Below are positions 35,249 through 44,437 of a DNA stretch of 64,000 nt, in pieces. Made by a program: the position numbers and the translations under genes. Source of the stretch: an uncultured Clostridia bacterium (lineage in GTDB: Bacteria; Bacillota; Clostridia; Christensenellales; CAG-314); NCBI GenBank assembly GCA_947586855.1, contig CANPXV010000004.1:54189-118188 (forward strand). The letters are read 5' to 3'. Under the pieces are notes generated by a model. It was not told the DNA's origin and did no database searches. It saw only the letters and a list, made by a program, of their open reading frames with translations. Positions within the stretch are counted from its first letter, which is position 1. Each line of letters begins with the position of its first letter.

Positions 35249-37460
35249 TCACTTCACCGCCGTCGTAGTTGCAGTCCTTGTTGGAGCAGCGAATATATTT
35301 TTTACCTCGCAGCGTCTTGTATACAAGGTGAGCGCCGCACGTTGGGCACAATTTGCCTGTGGGCACATCCCACGACACAAAATCGCACTCGGGATAGCCC
35401 GTGCAACCGTAAAAAGGCGTGCCGCGCTTGGAAATGCGCTTGGTGACATCCTTGCCACACTTGGGGCACTTGGCCACCGTCTCCGTGATGGGCTTGGTGT
35501 TGCGGCAGTTGGGATAGTTGCTGCACGCAAGATATTTGCCATAACGGCCCTGACGCTCCATCATGGTGCCGCCGCAAAGCTCGCAAACAATATTTGTGGC
35601 CTTGGCGGGCGCCTTTTCCTTCAAGCTCTTGATGTTGGAGCAGTTGGGGTAGTTGCTGCACGCAAGATATTTGCCGTATCGGCCGTTGCGTATCAACATC
35701 GGGGCGCCACATTTGTCGCAGAGAACGTCGGACATCTCGTCCTGCAAAGAAACCTTGCGAGAGTGCAACGCCACTTCCACTTCCTTTTGCATTGGCTTGT
35801 AGAAGCTGTCCACCACGTTGTACCACGGCTCACCGTTGTCCTCGATGGCGTCCAACCTATCCTCCATCTCGGCGGTAAACTGCACGTCCACCACTTCGCT
35901 GAAATATTTTTGCAGATATTCCGTCACCTGTATGCCCAGATTGCTGGGCACAAGCGCCTTGCCGTCCTTGACGACGTATTCTCGCTTGTACAGCGTCTGC
36001 ATGATGGTGGCGTAAGTGCTGGGGCGGCCGATGCCCTTTTCTTCCATGGCCTTGATGATGCTTGCCTCGGTGTAGCGGGCGGGCGCCTTGGTAAAGCGTT
36101 GCTCGGGGTTGAGCTGCACAAGATTGAGCCTATCCCCCTCAAACAACTGCGGCAAAGCGGCGTTTTCTTCATCTTCGTCCTTATCTTTGCTTTTTGTTTC
36201 GCCGTATATGGCCAGATAGCCGTCGAAAACAGGCGTTCTGCCCGAAGCTGTCAATCCGCACCTTCCGCAGGATATGCCCACCGATACACTGTTGTACTTG
36301 GCGGGGGCGGCCTGGCTGGCCAAAAAGCGCTCGTAGATCAGCTTGTACAGCAAATATTGGTTGCGCTGCACCTTGTCCTTGATTGATTCGGGGGTGAGGT
36401 CCAGATTGATGGGGCGGATGGCCTCGTGTGCGTCCTGCGCCTGCTTTTTGGTGGCGTAAAAATTGGGTTTTTCCGGCAGATATTGATTGCCGTACACTTG
36501 GGCGATACGCTCCCTTGCTGCGGCGATAGCGTCCGATGACACCCTCACCGAGTCGGTACGGATGTACGTCACCAAGGCGACATGCCCCATTGCGCCGATG
36601 TCAAAACCTTCGTAAAGCTGTTGTGCCACCGACATCGCCACATTGCTGGACATGCGCAGCTTGTTCACTGCGTCCTGCTGCATGGTGCTTGTGGTAAAGG
36701 GCGGCTGCGGACGAGACTGCGTGACAGAACGTTTTACTCCCGTGACGACGTAATCGTTGCCTTGGAGAATTTGCAACGCACGGTCGCACTGCTCTTTGTT
36801 TTTGATTTTGATTTTTTTGCCGTCCACTTCCGTCAGCACCGCCTTGAATTGCGGCTTGTTTTTGGGCTTTTCCAGCTGAGCGGACACATGCCAGAACTCT
36901 TCCGGCTGGAAATTCTTTATTTCCTTTTCCCTATCCACGATTATCCGCAGCGCTGCCGATTGCACCCGTCCGGCAGACAATTTGTTTGTGATTTTTTTGC
37001 ACAACACGGGCGAAAGGGTGTAGCCTACCAGCCTGTCCAGCACTCGACGAGCCTGTTGCGCCGCCACCAACCCTTTGTTGATGTAGTCGGGGTGCTCTAT
37101 GGCGTTGTTGACAGCCTTTTTTGAGATTTCGTTGAACATTATCCTGTTCTTCTCGTTGGGGTCGAGGTTCAATGCGCACTGCAAGTGATAAGAAATCGCT
37201 TCGCCCTCTCTGTCCGGGTCGGTTGCCAGATACACTTTTTCCGCACGGGCCACCTCCTTTTTGAGGCGCTCGATAGTCTCTTGCTGCTCGGGCTTTCTTG
37301 CCGAAAGCTGCGGCTGATAATTATTGTTGAAATCTATCCCCATTTCCTTGTCGGGCAAGTCCCAGATGTGCCCTTTGGATGCGTCCACACGATAGTCGGG
37401 TCCAAGGTACTTTCCGATAGTTTTGGCCTTTGCAGGGGATTCCACAATAACAAGTTTCAT
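35238..37460 (-). CDS. topA: DNA topoisomerase I
   Basis: A 740-residue type IA topoisomerase. The Toprim domain starts LVIVESPAKAKTIGKYL and has LATDPDREGEAISYHL; the active tyrosine is in LVTYIRTDS. The C-terminus has four zinc ribbons, each with two CxxC-like pairs (CDKCG, CELCG, CPKCG, CPTCG). It relaxes negative supercoils. It overlaps dprA by four bases. Confidence 0.97.
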   Translation of the reverse strand: MKLVIVESPAKAKTIGKYLGPDYRVDASKGHIWDLPDKEMGIDFNNNYQPQLSARKPEQQETIERLKKEVARAEKVYLATDPDREGEAISYHLQCALNLDPNEKNRIMFNEISKKAVNNAIEHPDYINKGLVAAQQARRVLDRLVGYTLSPVLCKKITNKLSAGRVQSAALRIIVDREKEIKNFQPEEFWHVSAQLEKPKNKPQFKAVLTEVDGKKIKIKNKEQCDRALQILQGNDYVVTGVKRSVTQSRPQPPFTTSTMQQDAVNKLRMSSNVAMSVAQQLYEGFDIGAMGHVALVTYIRTDSVRVSSDAIAAARERIAQVYGNQYLPEKPNFYATKKQAQDAHEAIRPINLDLTPESIKDKVQRNQYLLYKLIYERFLASQAAPAKYNSVSVGISCGRCGLTASGRTPVFDGYLAIYGETKSKDKDEDEENAALPQLFEGDRLNLVQLNPEQRFTKAPARYTEASIIKAMEEKGIGRPSTYATIMQTLYKREYVVKDGKALVPSNLGIQVTEYLQKYFSEVVDVQFTAEMEDRLDAIEDNGEPWYNVVDSFYKPMQKEVEVALHSRKVSLQDEMSDVLCDKCGAPMLIRNGRYGKYLACSNYPNCSNIKSLKEKAPAKATNIVCELCGGTMMERQGRYGKYLACSNYPNCRNTKPITETVAKCPKCGKDVTKRISKRGTPFYGCTGYPECDFVSWDVPTGKLCPTCGAHLVYKTLRGKKYIRCSNKDCNYDGGEVSES

Positions 37461-38545
37461 TCAATTCCTCCATAAAGTCGGTAGGTGTTGCCTGCCAACT
37501 TAGCAATTATACTCCTTAATTCCAGATTTGCCAACAAAAAATTAAGTTCGCCTGCGGATATGCCCGTCCGCTCCACAAGGTTGTCGAAGGAAAGCGGTCC
37601 ATCGGTCAGGGCATTGACAACGGCCTGCTCCTCTATGCTCATCTGATATGTCTGTCTGGTCGTCTCCTCTCGATCCAACCCGTAAAAGTCCACAATGTCC
37701 CTCGGCGTGGTGACACATACGCCCTGCACGGATTTTATCAGGTGGTTGTTGCCCCAAAAACTTGCGTCGTAAATTTCGCCCGGCACGGCAAACACGTCTC
37801 GGCCCTGCTCCAACGCCAGCTCCACAGTAGAGTTGGTGCCGCTTTTTGCCGGCGCCTGACACACCAGCAATCCCTTGCCCAAAGCCGACACCAGCCTGTT
37901 GCGATGGGGAAAATGATATGCCCAGGGCGTGGCGTCCATGCCGTACTCGGTAACAAGCAATCCGCCGCTGCGCACAATCCTGTCCGCCAGCCCCTGATTA
38001 GAGGCGGGATACACGCTCAGCAATCCGCCACCCAGCACCGCAATGGTCTTGCCGTGCTCGTCCAGCGTCGTCTCGTGCGCCACGCTGTCCACTCCATACG
38101 CCAATCCGCTTACAATGGTAAAGTATTCGCACAACACAGCGGTAAAATCCTTGGTGACACGCCGTCCGTAGGAGGAAATTTTGCGAGTGCCCACCACCGA
38201 CAGGCATTGGCTATCCAACAGCGAAACGTCTCCCTTGCAAAAAAGTATGTAGGGTTTGTCGTCGATTTGCCGCAATCTTTCGGGATAATCGTTCGAAAAA
38301 TAGCTAACTGCCACAACCTCGTGCTTGCACATGTTGTCCACAAGTTTTTCGTACTGCTGCCGCTTGAAGGAGGCAACGATTTCCGAGTAGCTTGCGCCCA
38401 AAATCTCCTGCGCCTGTTTGCTTTTGCCGATATTGGCAACAAGGTCCTCTGCACCGTCAAACATTTCCCACAACTGAAAGAATTTGGGGCCGACAACACC
38501 TTTTTCGCCCAACAATATGCAAATTTTTTCTTCCAAAGTGTACAT
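37457..38545 (-). CDS. dprA: DNA-processing protein DprA/Smf
   Basis: A 362-residue DprA, which loads RecA on incoming single-stranded DNA in transformation. I start at the ATG at 38545 (MYTLEEKICILL) instead of the longer track frame, which overlaps comM. The Rossmann core has VVGTRKISSYG, IVSGLAYGVDSVAHE, PHRNRLVSALGKG and SGTNSTVELALEQGR. A C-terminal winged-helix domain follows. It lies between comM and topA. Confidence 0.93.
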   Translation of the reverse strand: MYTLEEKICILLGEKGVVGPKFFQLWEMFDGAEDLVANIGKSKQAQEILGASYSEIVASFKRQQYEKLVDNMCKHEVVAVSYFSNDYPERLRQIDDKPYILFCKGDVSLLDSQCLSVVGTRKISSYGRRVTKDFTAVLCEYFTIVSGLAYGVDSVAHETTLDEHGKTIAVLGGGLLSVYPASNQGLADRIVRSGGLLVTEYGMDATPWAYHFPHRNRLVSALGKGLLVCQAPAKSGTNSTVELALEQGRDVFAVPGEIYDASFWGNNHLIKSVQGVCVTTPRDIVDFYGLDREETTRQTYQMSIEEQAVVNALTDGPLSFDNLVERTGISAGELNFLLANLELRSIIAKLAGNTYRLYGGIE

Positions 38546-38546
38546 G

Positions 38547-40070
38547 TTATACCCTGTATTTTCTGTCCAGCTGCCTATATTGCAACGACTCCGCCACGTG
38601 CTTGACAGTGATGTTCTCCGATCCGTCCAAATCGGCAATGGTTCGGGACACTTTCAGGATTCGGTTATACGCCCGTGCGGTGAGGTTGAGCTTTTCAAAG
38701 GACTCTTCCAGCAGGTTGGCGCTTTGCCTGTCCAACTTGCAAAATCTCTTGATGTCTGCGGGGGTCATCTGCGCATTGCACCGCCTGCCGTAGGGCGACA
38801 AACGATCTCGCTGTATGGCACGGGCCTTGTTGACACGCTCTCTTACCGCCGACGATGGCTCGGCAAGGTCGTCCGTCTGCAAATCGTTGTAGGTTACGTT
38901 GTCCACCTCGATGTGTATGTCGATCCTGTCCAGCAGCGGCCCCGACAGCTTGTTGAGATACCTGTGTATCTGCGAGGCCGTGCACTTGCACTCTGCTGTG
39001 GCACTGCCGTAGTTGCCGCAAGGGCACGGGTTCATGCTGGCTATCAACATGAAGTCGGCGGGATACGTCACGGAAATGGCATTGCGAGAAACGGTTATCA
39101 CACCATCTTCCAACGGTTGGCGAAGCGTCTCCAACGTCTGGCGGTTGTATTCGGGCAGCTCGTCCAAAAACAGCACGCCGTTGTGTGCCAGGCTGATTTC
39201 GCCGGGGCGGGCCTTGTTGCCGCCGCCCGTCAATGCCACCATCGTGCTGGAATGGTGAGGCGTGCGGAAGGGCCTTTCGTAAATAAATCCATCCAACTGC
39301 CCCGAAACGCTGTGGATTTTGGCCACTTCTAACGCTTCGTCGAAGGTGAGGTTGGGCATGATGGAGGGCACCGCCCTTGCCAACATCGTTTTGCCCGCAC
39401 CGGGAGGCCCGATCATGATGATGTTGTGGTTGCCTGCCACGGCAATCTCCATTGCACGTTTGGCGGCATATTGTCCCTTGATGTATTTGAAGTCGTGCTC
39501 GCTTTTGTTGACGGCAACGTCCGTTGCCCAACTGCGGATAGCAAGGGGCTGCAACTCAATTTGGTTGGTCAAAAATCCCACCGCCTCTTGCAGCGTCTCC
39601 ACGGCGTAGATTGTTGCGCCCTCGATAAACACCGCCTCGCCCGCATTGCCCTTGGGTATCAAAAATGTTTTTTCGCCCTGCTGCACCGCCGTGATAAGCA
39701 TGGGCAGCAGCCCGTTGATTTTGCGCACCTCGCCATTCAGCGACAGCTCTCCCAACACAATGGGCCTTTTGAGGCTGTCGTAGGGGATCTGCTTGCTGGC
39801 CGCCAACATGCCGATGGCTATGGGCAGATCGTACAAACTGCCCTCCTTTTTGATGTCGGCAGGGGCCAGATTGACAACGGCAGACGCCACAGGATAATGA
39901 TAACCGCTGTTTTTGATGGCAGAGCGCACACGCTCCTTAGACTCCTTGACAGCCGTATCCGCAAGCCCCACGATGTCGTAGGAAGGCATGCCGGCGTGCA
40001 TGTCGATCTCCGCCGAAACGGGAAAACCTTCCAAGCCTTTCAGTCCGTAACTTTTGATAACCGCAAGCAT
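38547..40070 (-). CDS. comM: ComM/YifB AAA+ Mg chelatase-like helicase
   Basis: A 507-residue AAA+ protein related to ComM, a branch-migration helicase used in transformation. The start at 40070 (MLAVIKSYGLKGLEG) has GGAG six bases upstream and matches the family start; the track frame is over-extended. N-terminal Lon-S16-like domain (SYDIVGLADTAVKESKERVR), Walker A IGPPGAGKTMLARA, Walker B GVLFLDELPEY. It is the first gene of the run to trxA, and with dprA suggests some capacity for DNA uptake. Confidence 0.94.
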   Translation of the reverse strand: MLAVIKSYGLKGLEGFPVSAEIDMHAGMPSYDIVGLADTAVKESKERVRSAIKNSGYHYPVASAVVNLAPADIKKEGSLYDLPIAIGMLAASKQIPYDSLKRPIVLGELSLNGEVRKINGLLPMLITAVQQGEKTFLIPKGNAGEAVFIEGATIYAVETLQEAVGFLTNQIELQPLAIRSWATDVAVNKSEHDFKYIKGQYAAKRAMEIAVAGNHNIIMIGPPGAGKTMLARAVPSIMPNLTFDEALEVAKIHSVSGQLDGFIYERPFRTPHHSSTMVALTGGGNKARPGEISLAHNGVLFLDELPEYNRQTLETLRQPLEDGVITVSRNAISVTYPADFMLIASMNPCPCGNYGSATAECKCTASQIHRYLNKLSGPLLDRIDIHIEVDNVTYNDLQTDDLAEPSSAVRERVNKARAIQRDRLSPYGRRCNAQMTPADIKRFCKLDRQSANLLEESFEKLNLTARAYNRILKVSRTIADLDGSENITVKHVAESLQYRQLDRKYRV

Positions 40071-40101
40071 AGATTTCTCCATTGTAAATAATCTATCTAT
40101 A

Positions 40102-40130
40102 AGTATAACTTTGAATGAAAAATTTAGCAA
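40102..40130 (-). promoter_or_regulatory. Promoter of comM-dprA-topA run
   Basis: TTGCTA (40125-40130) and TATACT (40102-40107) are separated by 17 bases on the minus strand, about 30 bases upstream of comM. Confidence 0.65.
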
Positions 40131-40208
40131 GAATATTTTGCAATAAATATCCGATAAAATTTTGACAAAATAACCAATGCCAAGTTGGCGATAATGCAAC
40201 AACAGACA

Positions 40209-40236
40209 ACAAAAAAGCGACCCAAACGGCCGCTTG
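40209..40236 (-). terminator. Terminator of rplS
   Basis: On the minus strand AAGCGGCC and GGTCGCTT pair (8 bp, one wobble), followed by TTTT. It lies about 12 bases after the rplS stop. Confidence 0.85.
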
Positions 40237-40247
40237 ATTTCGTGGTT

Positions 40248-40586
40248 TTATCTTGAAGATTTGACCTTGGCTGCCTTGCCCGTACGCTCACGCAGATAGT
40301 ACAGCTTGGCACGTCTCACGTCGCCCTGACGAACAACCACAATGCTTTCGATCTTGGGGCTGTGCACGGGGAACGTCCTCTCCACACCGATACCGCTGGA
40401 AATGCGTCTCACAGTAAAGGTCTCGCGCAGACCGCCATGCTTACGTGCGATAACGATGCCCTCGTAGGCCTGCACCCTTTCCTTGTTACCTTCGATAACT
40501 TTGAAGTTCACACGGACGGTATCCCCTACGTTAAATTCGGTCACTTCTCTCAGCGATTCCGACTCGATTTGCTTGATGATATCCAT
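40248..40586 (-). CDS. rplS: Large ribosomal subunit protein L19
   Basis: A 112-residue L19 with [27 protein letters not shown]-type start (residues about 17-42) and a C-terminal [15 protein letters not shown]. In B. subtilis rplS is inside the ylxM-ffh-rimM-trmD operon; here it is downstream of yraN with its own promoter and terminator. Confidence 0.96.
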   Translation of the reverse strand: MDIIKQIESESLREVTEFNVGDTVRVNFKVIEGNKERVQAYEGIVIARKHGGLRETFTVRRISSGIGVERTFPVHSPKIESIVVVRQGDVRRAKLYYLRERTGKAAKVKSSR

Positions 40587-40666
40587 TTGACTTTTCCTCC
40601 AAAAATTTTGTTAACTAAGCGTTCATACACTGTCAAAGTCAGAGGACCGCCCGAAGTCACCTGTAT

Positions 40667-40695
40667 ATATTAACATAAACCGTCGCTTTTAGCAA
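40667..40695 (-). promoter_or_regulatory. Promoter of rplS
   Basis: TTGCTA (40690-40695) and TAATAT (40667-40672) are separated by 17 bases on the minus strand. A leader of about 75 bases follows before rplS; L19 leaders are a known autoregulated type in Firmicutes, but I cannot match this one by eye. Confidence 0.6.
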
Positions 40696-40817
40696 CTGTT
40701 TTGCAGCGATTTTACGGCAAAATTTCTCGCAAAATTATTTTTGTCGGCATTATGCAAAATTCCTCCGATTTGCCCGATTTTATATCAAATTCTGCTCAAA
40801 TCGCTTTAAATTTCGAT

Positions 40818-40864
40818 ACTATGTCTGGCATATTATTCTACAAAAAGCCGATTTATGACATAGT
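40818..40864. repeat. 47-nt imperfect-palindromic repeat, copy 3
   Basis: Ends are ACTATGTCTGG and TGACATAGT, near-inverted copies of each other. Its last base is part of the yraN stop codon (TGA on the minus strand). About 30 bases to the left (from about 40789) also align with the flank of copy 4, so these two copies may be parts of an element of about 76 bases. Confidence 0.85.
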
Positions 40865-41208
40865 CAAGGCCTAAAAGCGTCCTTTATATGATTGATCTGA
40901 TCGCCGAGAATTTCTATCACGTCAAACCGCACAGGGACACCCGTCTGCTTTTTGCGATAGAGCCAATACTGTGCGCAACGCACAATTGTTTGCTGCTTGT
41001 GCACATTCACCGCCTCTCTTGGCAGGCCAAATTTGTCGTCCTTTCTGGCCTTGACCTCTGCAAAAATCACACTTTTGCCGTCCCAGGCCACAATGTCGAT
41101 TTCGCCAAAGTGACAGTTGTAGTTTCTGTCGATGATTTGGTATTTGTGCTTGCGAAGATAATCCGCTGCGACATCCTCGCCCTTGCGCCCCACTATCCTG
41201 GTATTCAT
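40864..41208 (-). CDS. yraN: YraN family nuclease-like protein (UPF0102)
   Basis: A 114-residue protein, started at the ATG at 41208 (MNTRIVGRKGEDVA), which overlaps rnhB by four bases. The restriction-endonuclease-like fold shows GRKGEDVAADYL, HFGEIDIVAWDG and FAEVKARKDD, the family acidic and lysine residues. Family function is uncertain. The pairing with rnhB is common across bacteria. Its stop codon touches repeat copy 3. Confidence 0.9.
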   Translation of the reverse strand: MNTRIVGRKGEDVAADYLRKHKYQIIDRNYNCHFGEIDIVAWDGKSVIFAEVKARKDDKFGLPREAVNVHKQQTIVRCAQYWLYRKKQTGVPVRFDVIEILGDQINHIKDAFRP

Positions 41209-41834
41209 AGCTGTACAAAATGTCCGATAAAAGTTCTGCGGTGAATGGGACACGGCCCATATTTTTGCAGATTTTTGATATGCTCTCTTGTCCCGTACCC
41301 CTTGTGTTTGGCAAAATTGTACTGCGGATAAATTTTGTCCAACTCCACCATCATGCGGTCTCGGGTCACTTTTGCCACGATGCTGGCCGCAGCTATACTG
41401 TAACTAAGCGCATCGCCATGCACAATTGGGACGGTGGGCACATTGGCGGACAGTTTTACTGCGTCAACAAGCACCACGTCTGCACGCCCTAATTTTTTGA
41501 TACATTGCAGCATGCCTTGCTTGGTGGCGTTGAGAATATTGATTTCGTCGATCGTTTGTGCGTCGATAACGGCCACGGACACGTCAATCGCCTTGTCGCA
41601 TATAACGTCAAACAGCGCCTCACGTTTCTTGGCGGACACCTGTTTACTATCGTTTACGCCATCGATTATATCGTCCGGCGGCATGATGACGCCCGCCACC
41701 ACCACAGGGCCTGCAAGAGGGCCTCGCCCTGCCTCGTCTATCCCTGCGATGTATTTTGCGCCAAGCGACATCTGTCCACGCTCAAATTTAAGTAAATCTA
41801 CGGTCTTGTTCATTGGTAAAATTGCAAAATTCAC
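41205..41834 (-). CDS. rnhB: Ribonuclease HII
   Basis: A 209-residue RNase HII that cleaves RNA in RNA-DNA hybrids. Motifs are IAGIDEAGRGPLAGPVV (acidic pair), SIVAKVTRDRMM and KGYGTREHI. The annotated GTG start overlaps rbgA by four bases; an ATG seven codons further in is possible, and neither has a good ribosome binding site. Confidence 0.94.
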   Translation of the reverse strand: MNFAILPMNKTVDLLKFERGQMSLGAKYIAGIDEAGRGPLAGPVVVAGVIMPPDDIIDGVNDSKQVSAKKREALFDVICDKAIDVSVAVIDAQTIDEINILNATKQGMLQCIKKLGRADVVLVDAVKLSANVPTVPIVHGDALSYSIAAASIVAKVTRDRMMVELDKIYPQYNFAKHKGYGTREHIKNLQKYGPCPIHRRTFIGHFVQL

Positions 41835-42676
41835 TCTTGCGGCGGCAAATCAAAGGTTATTTTGCCCAGCTTGCCCTTGCGGAAGTCGTCCAAAATAGCC
41901 TTTGCGCACCTTTCGGAGTCCATCTCGCCGCCACGCAGCAAAAAGCCCCTCTTCAAGGCAATCTGCTCAAACACTTCGCCCACGGGCAAAAGGCCATCAA
42001 CGCCGTAACGCACGCCCAACTGCTGCGGATAAAGCTGTTGCAACTGATTGATGAGCGCATATGCCACCTCACATATATCCACAACGTCGTCCTTGATACT
42101 GCCGATAAAGCATAGCCGTTCGGCCAATGTGTTGTCGTCAAACTTGGGCCACAGCGTGCCGGGAGTATCCAACAGTTCCAGCCCACCACTCAATCTGACC
42201 CATTGCTTGCCCTTTGTGACGCCCGGCCTATCCCCTGTGATAACGGACTTTTTGCCCGCCAGACAGTTGATTATTGTAGATTTGCCACAATTGGGCACGC
42301 CCAAAATCATAAAGCGTATCGGGCGAAAAATCCCCTTCGCCTGATATTTTTTGCGCAAATCGGCCGTGGCGTTTGCAAACACGGCGGCAATTTTGCCCGC
42401 ATCGGACGAGGCCGTAGCCGACACCCTTACGCTGTGCTGGTGACGCCTTTCAAAGTAGTTCAACCAAGCGTCCACCTTGGCGGGGTCGGCCAAATCGCAC
42501 TTGTTTAGCACAAATACGCACGGTTTGTTGCCTACGATGGACTGAAATTGCGGATTGAAACAGGACAAAGGGGCACGTGCGTCCAGCACATACCCTATTG
42601 CGTCCACCAATTTTACATTTTCTTCCATCATGCGGAGCGCCTTGGTCATGTGCCCCGGGAACCATTGTATATTCAT
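41831..42676 (-). CDS. rbgA: Ribosome biogenesis GTPase RbgA (YlqF)
   Basis: A 281-residue circularly permuted GTPase needed for late 50S assembly. I start at the ATG at 42676 (MNIQWFPGHMTKALR), overlapping trmD by four bases. The permuted order is NKCDLAD (G4), then GVPNCGKSTIIN (G1) and DTPGTLWP (G3). It lies in the trmD-rbgA-rnhB arrangement of Firmicutes. Confidence 0.95.
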   Translation of the reverse strand: MNIQWFPGHMTKALRMMEENVKLVDAIGYVLDARAPLSCFNPQFQSIVGNKPCVFVLNKCDLADPAKVDAWLNYFERRHQHSVRVSATASSDAGKIAAVFANATADLRKKYQAKGIFRPIRFMILGVPNCGKSTIINCLAGKKSVITGDRPGVTKGKQWVRLSGGLELLDTPGTLWPKFDDNTLAERLCFIGSIKDDVVDICEVAYALINQLQQLYPQQLGVRYGVDGLLPVGEVFEQIALKRGFLLRGGEMDSERCAKAILDDFRKGKLGKITFDLPPQE

Positions 42677-43344
42677 TTCTCCAACAAATCCGGCCTGTTT
42701 TTTCGGGTGATTTCCAGCGACTGCTCTCTGCGCCACTGATCTACCTTGGCATGGTCGCCGCTTACAAGTACCTCAGGCACCGTCAAACCGCAAAAATTTT
42801 GCGGGCGAGTGTACTGCGGATACTCCAACAAGGGCTGCGAAAACGATTCGTCCTCGGTGGATTGGCTGTTGCCCAGCACATCGGGCACATAGCGCAAAAT
42901 GCTGTCTATCAGCACCATTGCGGGGATCTCTCCGCCCGAAAGCACGTAGTCGCCGATAGAAAGCTCCATGTCGATATCCATATCGAGCACACGCTGGTCC
43001 ACGCCCTCGTAGTGACCGCACAAAATCAGCAAATGTTGTTGCTGCGAAAGCTCCTTTACCAATTGCTGGGTCAAAACACGTCCCCGAGGGGACATATATA
43101 TACGCTTGGCCGAGTGGGTCGGGTCAACCGCACAAATGGCGTCGTGGATGGGCTGCGGCATCATCACCATGCCCGCACCGCCGCCAAAGGGAGCGTCGTC
43201 GCACTTTTTGTGCTTGTCACGGGAGTAGTCTCTGATGTTGTGACATTGCAGCAGATACAGGCCCTTTTCTCTTGCTTTGCCCGTCAGCGAACAGTTCAAA
43301 GCGTCCAGCATTTCGGGGAAGAGCGTCAAAACGTCAATCTTCAT
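42673..43344 (-). CDS. trmD: tRNA (guanine-37-N1) methyltransferase
   Basis: A 223-residue SPOUT methyltransferase. I start at the ATG at 43344 (MKIDVLTLFPEM). The trefoil-knot motif is LILCGHYEGVDQR and LSIGDYVLSGGE, with the catalytic GGGAGMVM near residue 55. It overlaps rimM by 11 bases. Confidence 0.96.
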   Translation of the reverse strand: MKIDVLTLFPEMLDALNCSLTGKAREKGLYLLQCHNIRDYSRDKHKKCDDAPFGGGAGMVMMPQPIHDAICAVDPTHSAKRIYMSPRGRVLTQQLVKELSQQQHLLILCGHYEGVDQRVLDMDIDMELSIGDYVLSGGEIPAMVLIDSILRYVPDVLGNSQSTEDESFSQPLLEYPQYTRPQNFCGLTVPEVLVSGDHAKVDQWRREQSLEITRKNRPDLLEK

Positions 43345-43834
43345 ACAAAGCCACCTCGGCAAAGCGTTTGGCGCTGAGCACTATCCTTTTGGACAGCACG
43401 TCAACGCTCAGTGTCAGATCCTTCAAAAAGGGAAAGGACACTTTGCGCCCATCTTTGACGCACTCAAAGACGTCCGCAGCGCCGTATTGCAGCACGTCAC
43501 AAATGCAGCCGATATCCTCGCCGCTATCCAGCGACACACGGCAACCTATCAAATCCTGCACAAAATATCTGCCGCTCGGCACCAAGACATCCTCTTTTTC
43601 GGCGTAGACATCCCAATTTTTTAGCGATTCGGCAAAATTTCTGTCGTCGTGCCCCGCAAACTTGACGTAGCAAAACGCCCCGTCCGCACGGAAAGAATCC
43701 ACAGCGTACGTTTGCGAACCGATATAAAGCTGCTTTGCGTTGCGCAGCATTTCGGCATTGTCCAACAGACAGGAGATTTTCACCTCGCCCTTGATGCCGT
43801 GCGCTTTGAGCACTTTTCCTACAAGCAATCTCAT
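43334..43834 (-). CDS. rimM: Ribosome maturation factor RimM
   Basis: A 166-residue RimM, started at the ATG at 43834 (MRLLVGKVLKAHGIKGE), the family start. Its PRC-barrel domain holds YFVQDLIGCRVSLDSGEDIG. A GTG six codons earlier would begin inside a strong hairpin (43845-43870). No ribosome binding site is seen for either start, unlike most genes here. It is placed between khpA and trmD as usual. Confidence 0.92.
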   Translation of the reverse strand: MRLLVGKVLKAHGIKGEVKISCLLDNAEMLRNAKQLYIGSQTYAVDSFRADGAFCYVKFAGHDDRNFAESLKNWDVYAEKEDVLVPSGRYFVQDLIGCRVSLDSGEDIGCICDVLQYGAADVFECVKDGRKVSFPFLKDLTLSVDVLSKRIVLSAKRFAEVALYED

Positions 43835-43844
43835 AACTAACAAT

Positions 43845-43870
43845 TTTGCCACAAGATAACTTGTGGCAAA
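43845..43870 (-). other. Perfect intercistronic hairpin khpA-rimM
   Basis: TTTGCCACAAG and CTTGTGGCAAA form an 11-bp perfect stem with a four-base loop between khpA and rimM. A T run does not follow, so it is not an ordinary terminator. It may affect RNA processing or rimM translation. Confidence 0.55.
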
Positions 43871-43876
43871 GATTTA

Positions 43877-44107
43877 CTAATCGGCAATCTCGATGTTGTA
43901 TCTTTTGCCTTCTCTTGCGCCCACAGCCTTGGCAAGCGTGCGAAGAGACATGGCAATTTTGCCTTGCTTTCCGATAACCTTGCCGATGTCGTTTTCCGCA
44001 ACGTGCACCGTCAAAGTTTCCACACCGTCGCTTTCCTCACAGGTGATGCTGACGGCCGTCTTGTCCTCGACAAGCTGTTCCACAATGTAAGTCAGAAGTT
44101 CCTTCAT
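43877..44107 (-). CDS. khpA: KH-domain RNA-binding protein KhpA (YlqC)
   Basis: A 76-residue single-KH protein. I start at the ATG at 44107 (MKELLTYIVEQLVEDK); the longer track frame overlaps rpsP. The KH signature is NDIGKVIGKQGKIAMSLRTL with GKQG as the GxxG loop. It lies between rpsP and rimM as in B. subtilis, where the family works with KhpB in cell size and RNA binding. Confidence 0.93.
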   Translation of the reverse strand: MKELLTYIVEQLVEDKTAVSITCEESDGVETLTVHVAENDIGKVIGKQGKIAMSLRTLAKAVGAREGKRYNIEIAD

Positions 44108-44121
44108 GTTGGTTCTCCCGA

Positions 44122-44382
44122 CTACGCCTTGTGCGACTTTCTGGGTTCGAGAATGTTTTCTCTGACAAGCAGCATGCGCACCGTTTCGGTGGGTTGAACG
44201 CCACACTCTACCCATTTTTTGGCCTTTTCTACATCAAGGTGCACTTCTTCATTGAGCGGATTGTAGGTGCCTACCAAATCCACATATTGTCCGTCGCGAG
44301 CCTTGTGACTGTCGATGACCACAACACGGTAGAAAGGATTCTTTTTGTCTCCCATTCTTGTCAATCTCATTTTTACTGCCAT
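44122..44382 (-). CDS. rpsP: Small ribosomal subunit protein S16
   Basis: An 86-residue S16 starting MAVKMRLTRMGDKKNPFYR behind GGAGGA; five codons of the track frame are removed. The rest has VVVIDSHKARDG and the LGTYNPL-like VGTYNPLNEE. It is between ffh and khpA. Confidence 0.96.
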   Translation of the reverse strand: MAVKMRLTRMGDKKNPFYRVVVIDSHKARDGQYVDLVGTYNPLNEEVHLDVEKAKKWVECGVQPTETVRMLLVRENILEPRKSHKA

Positions 44383-44437
44383 TTTTTGTTCCTCCAAAAT
44401 GTATTTTATATTAAAGATAGCATATATCTGTCTTTAC

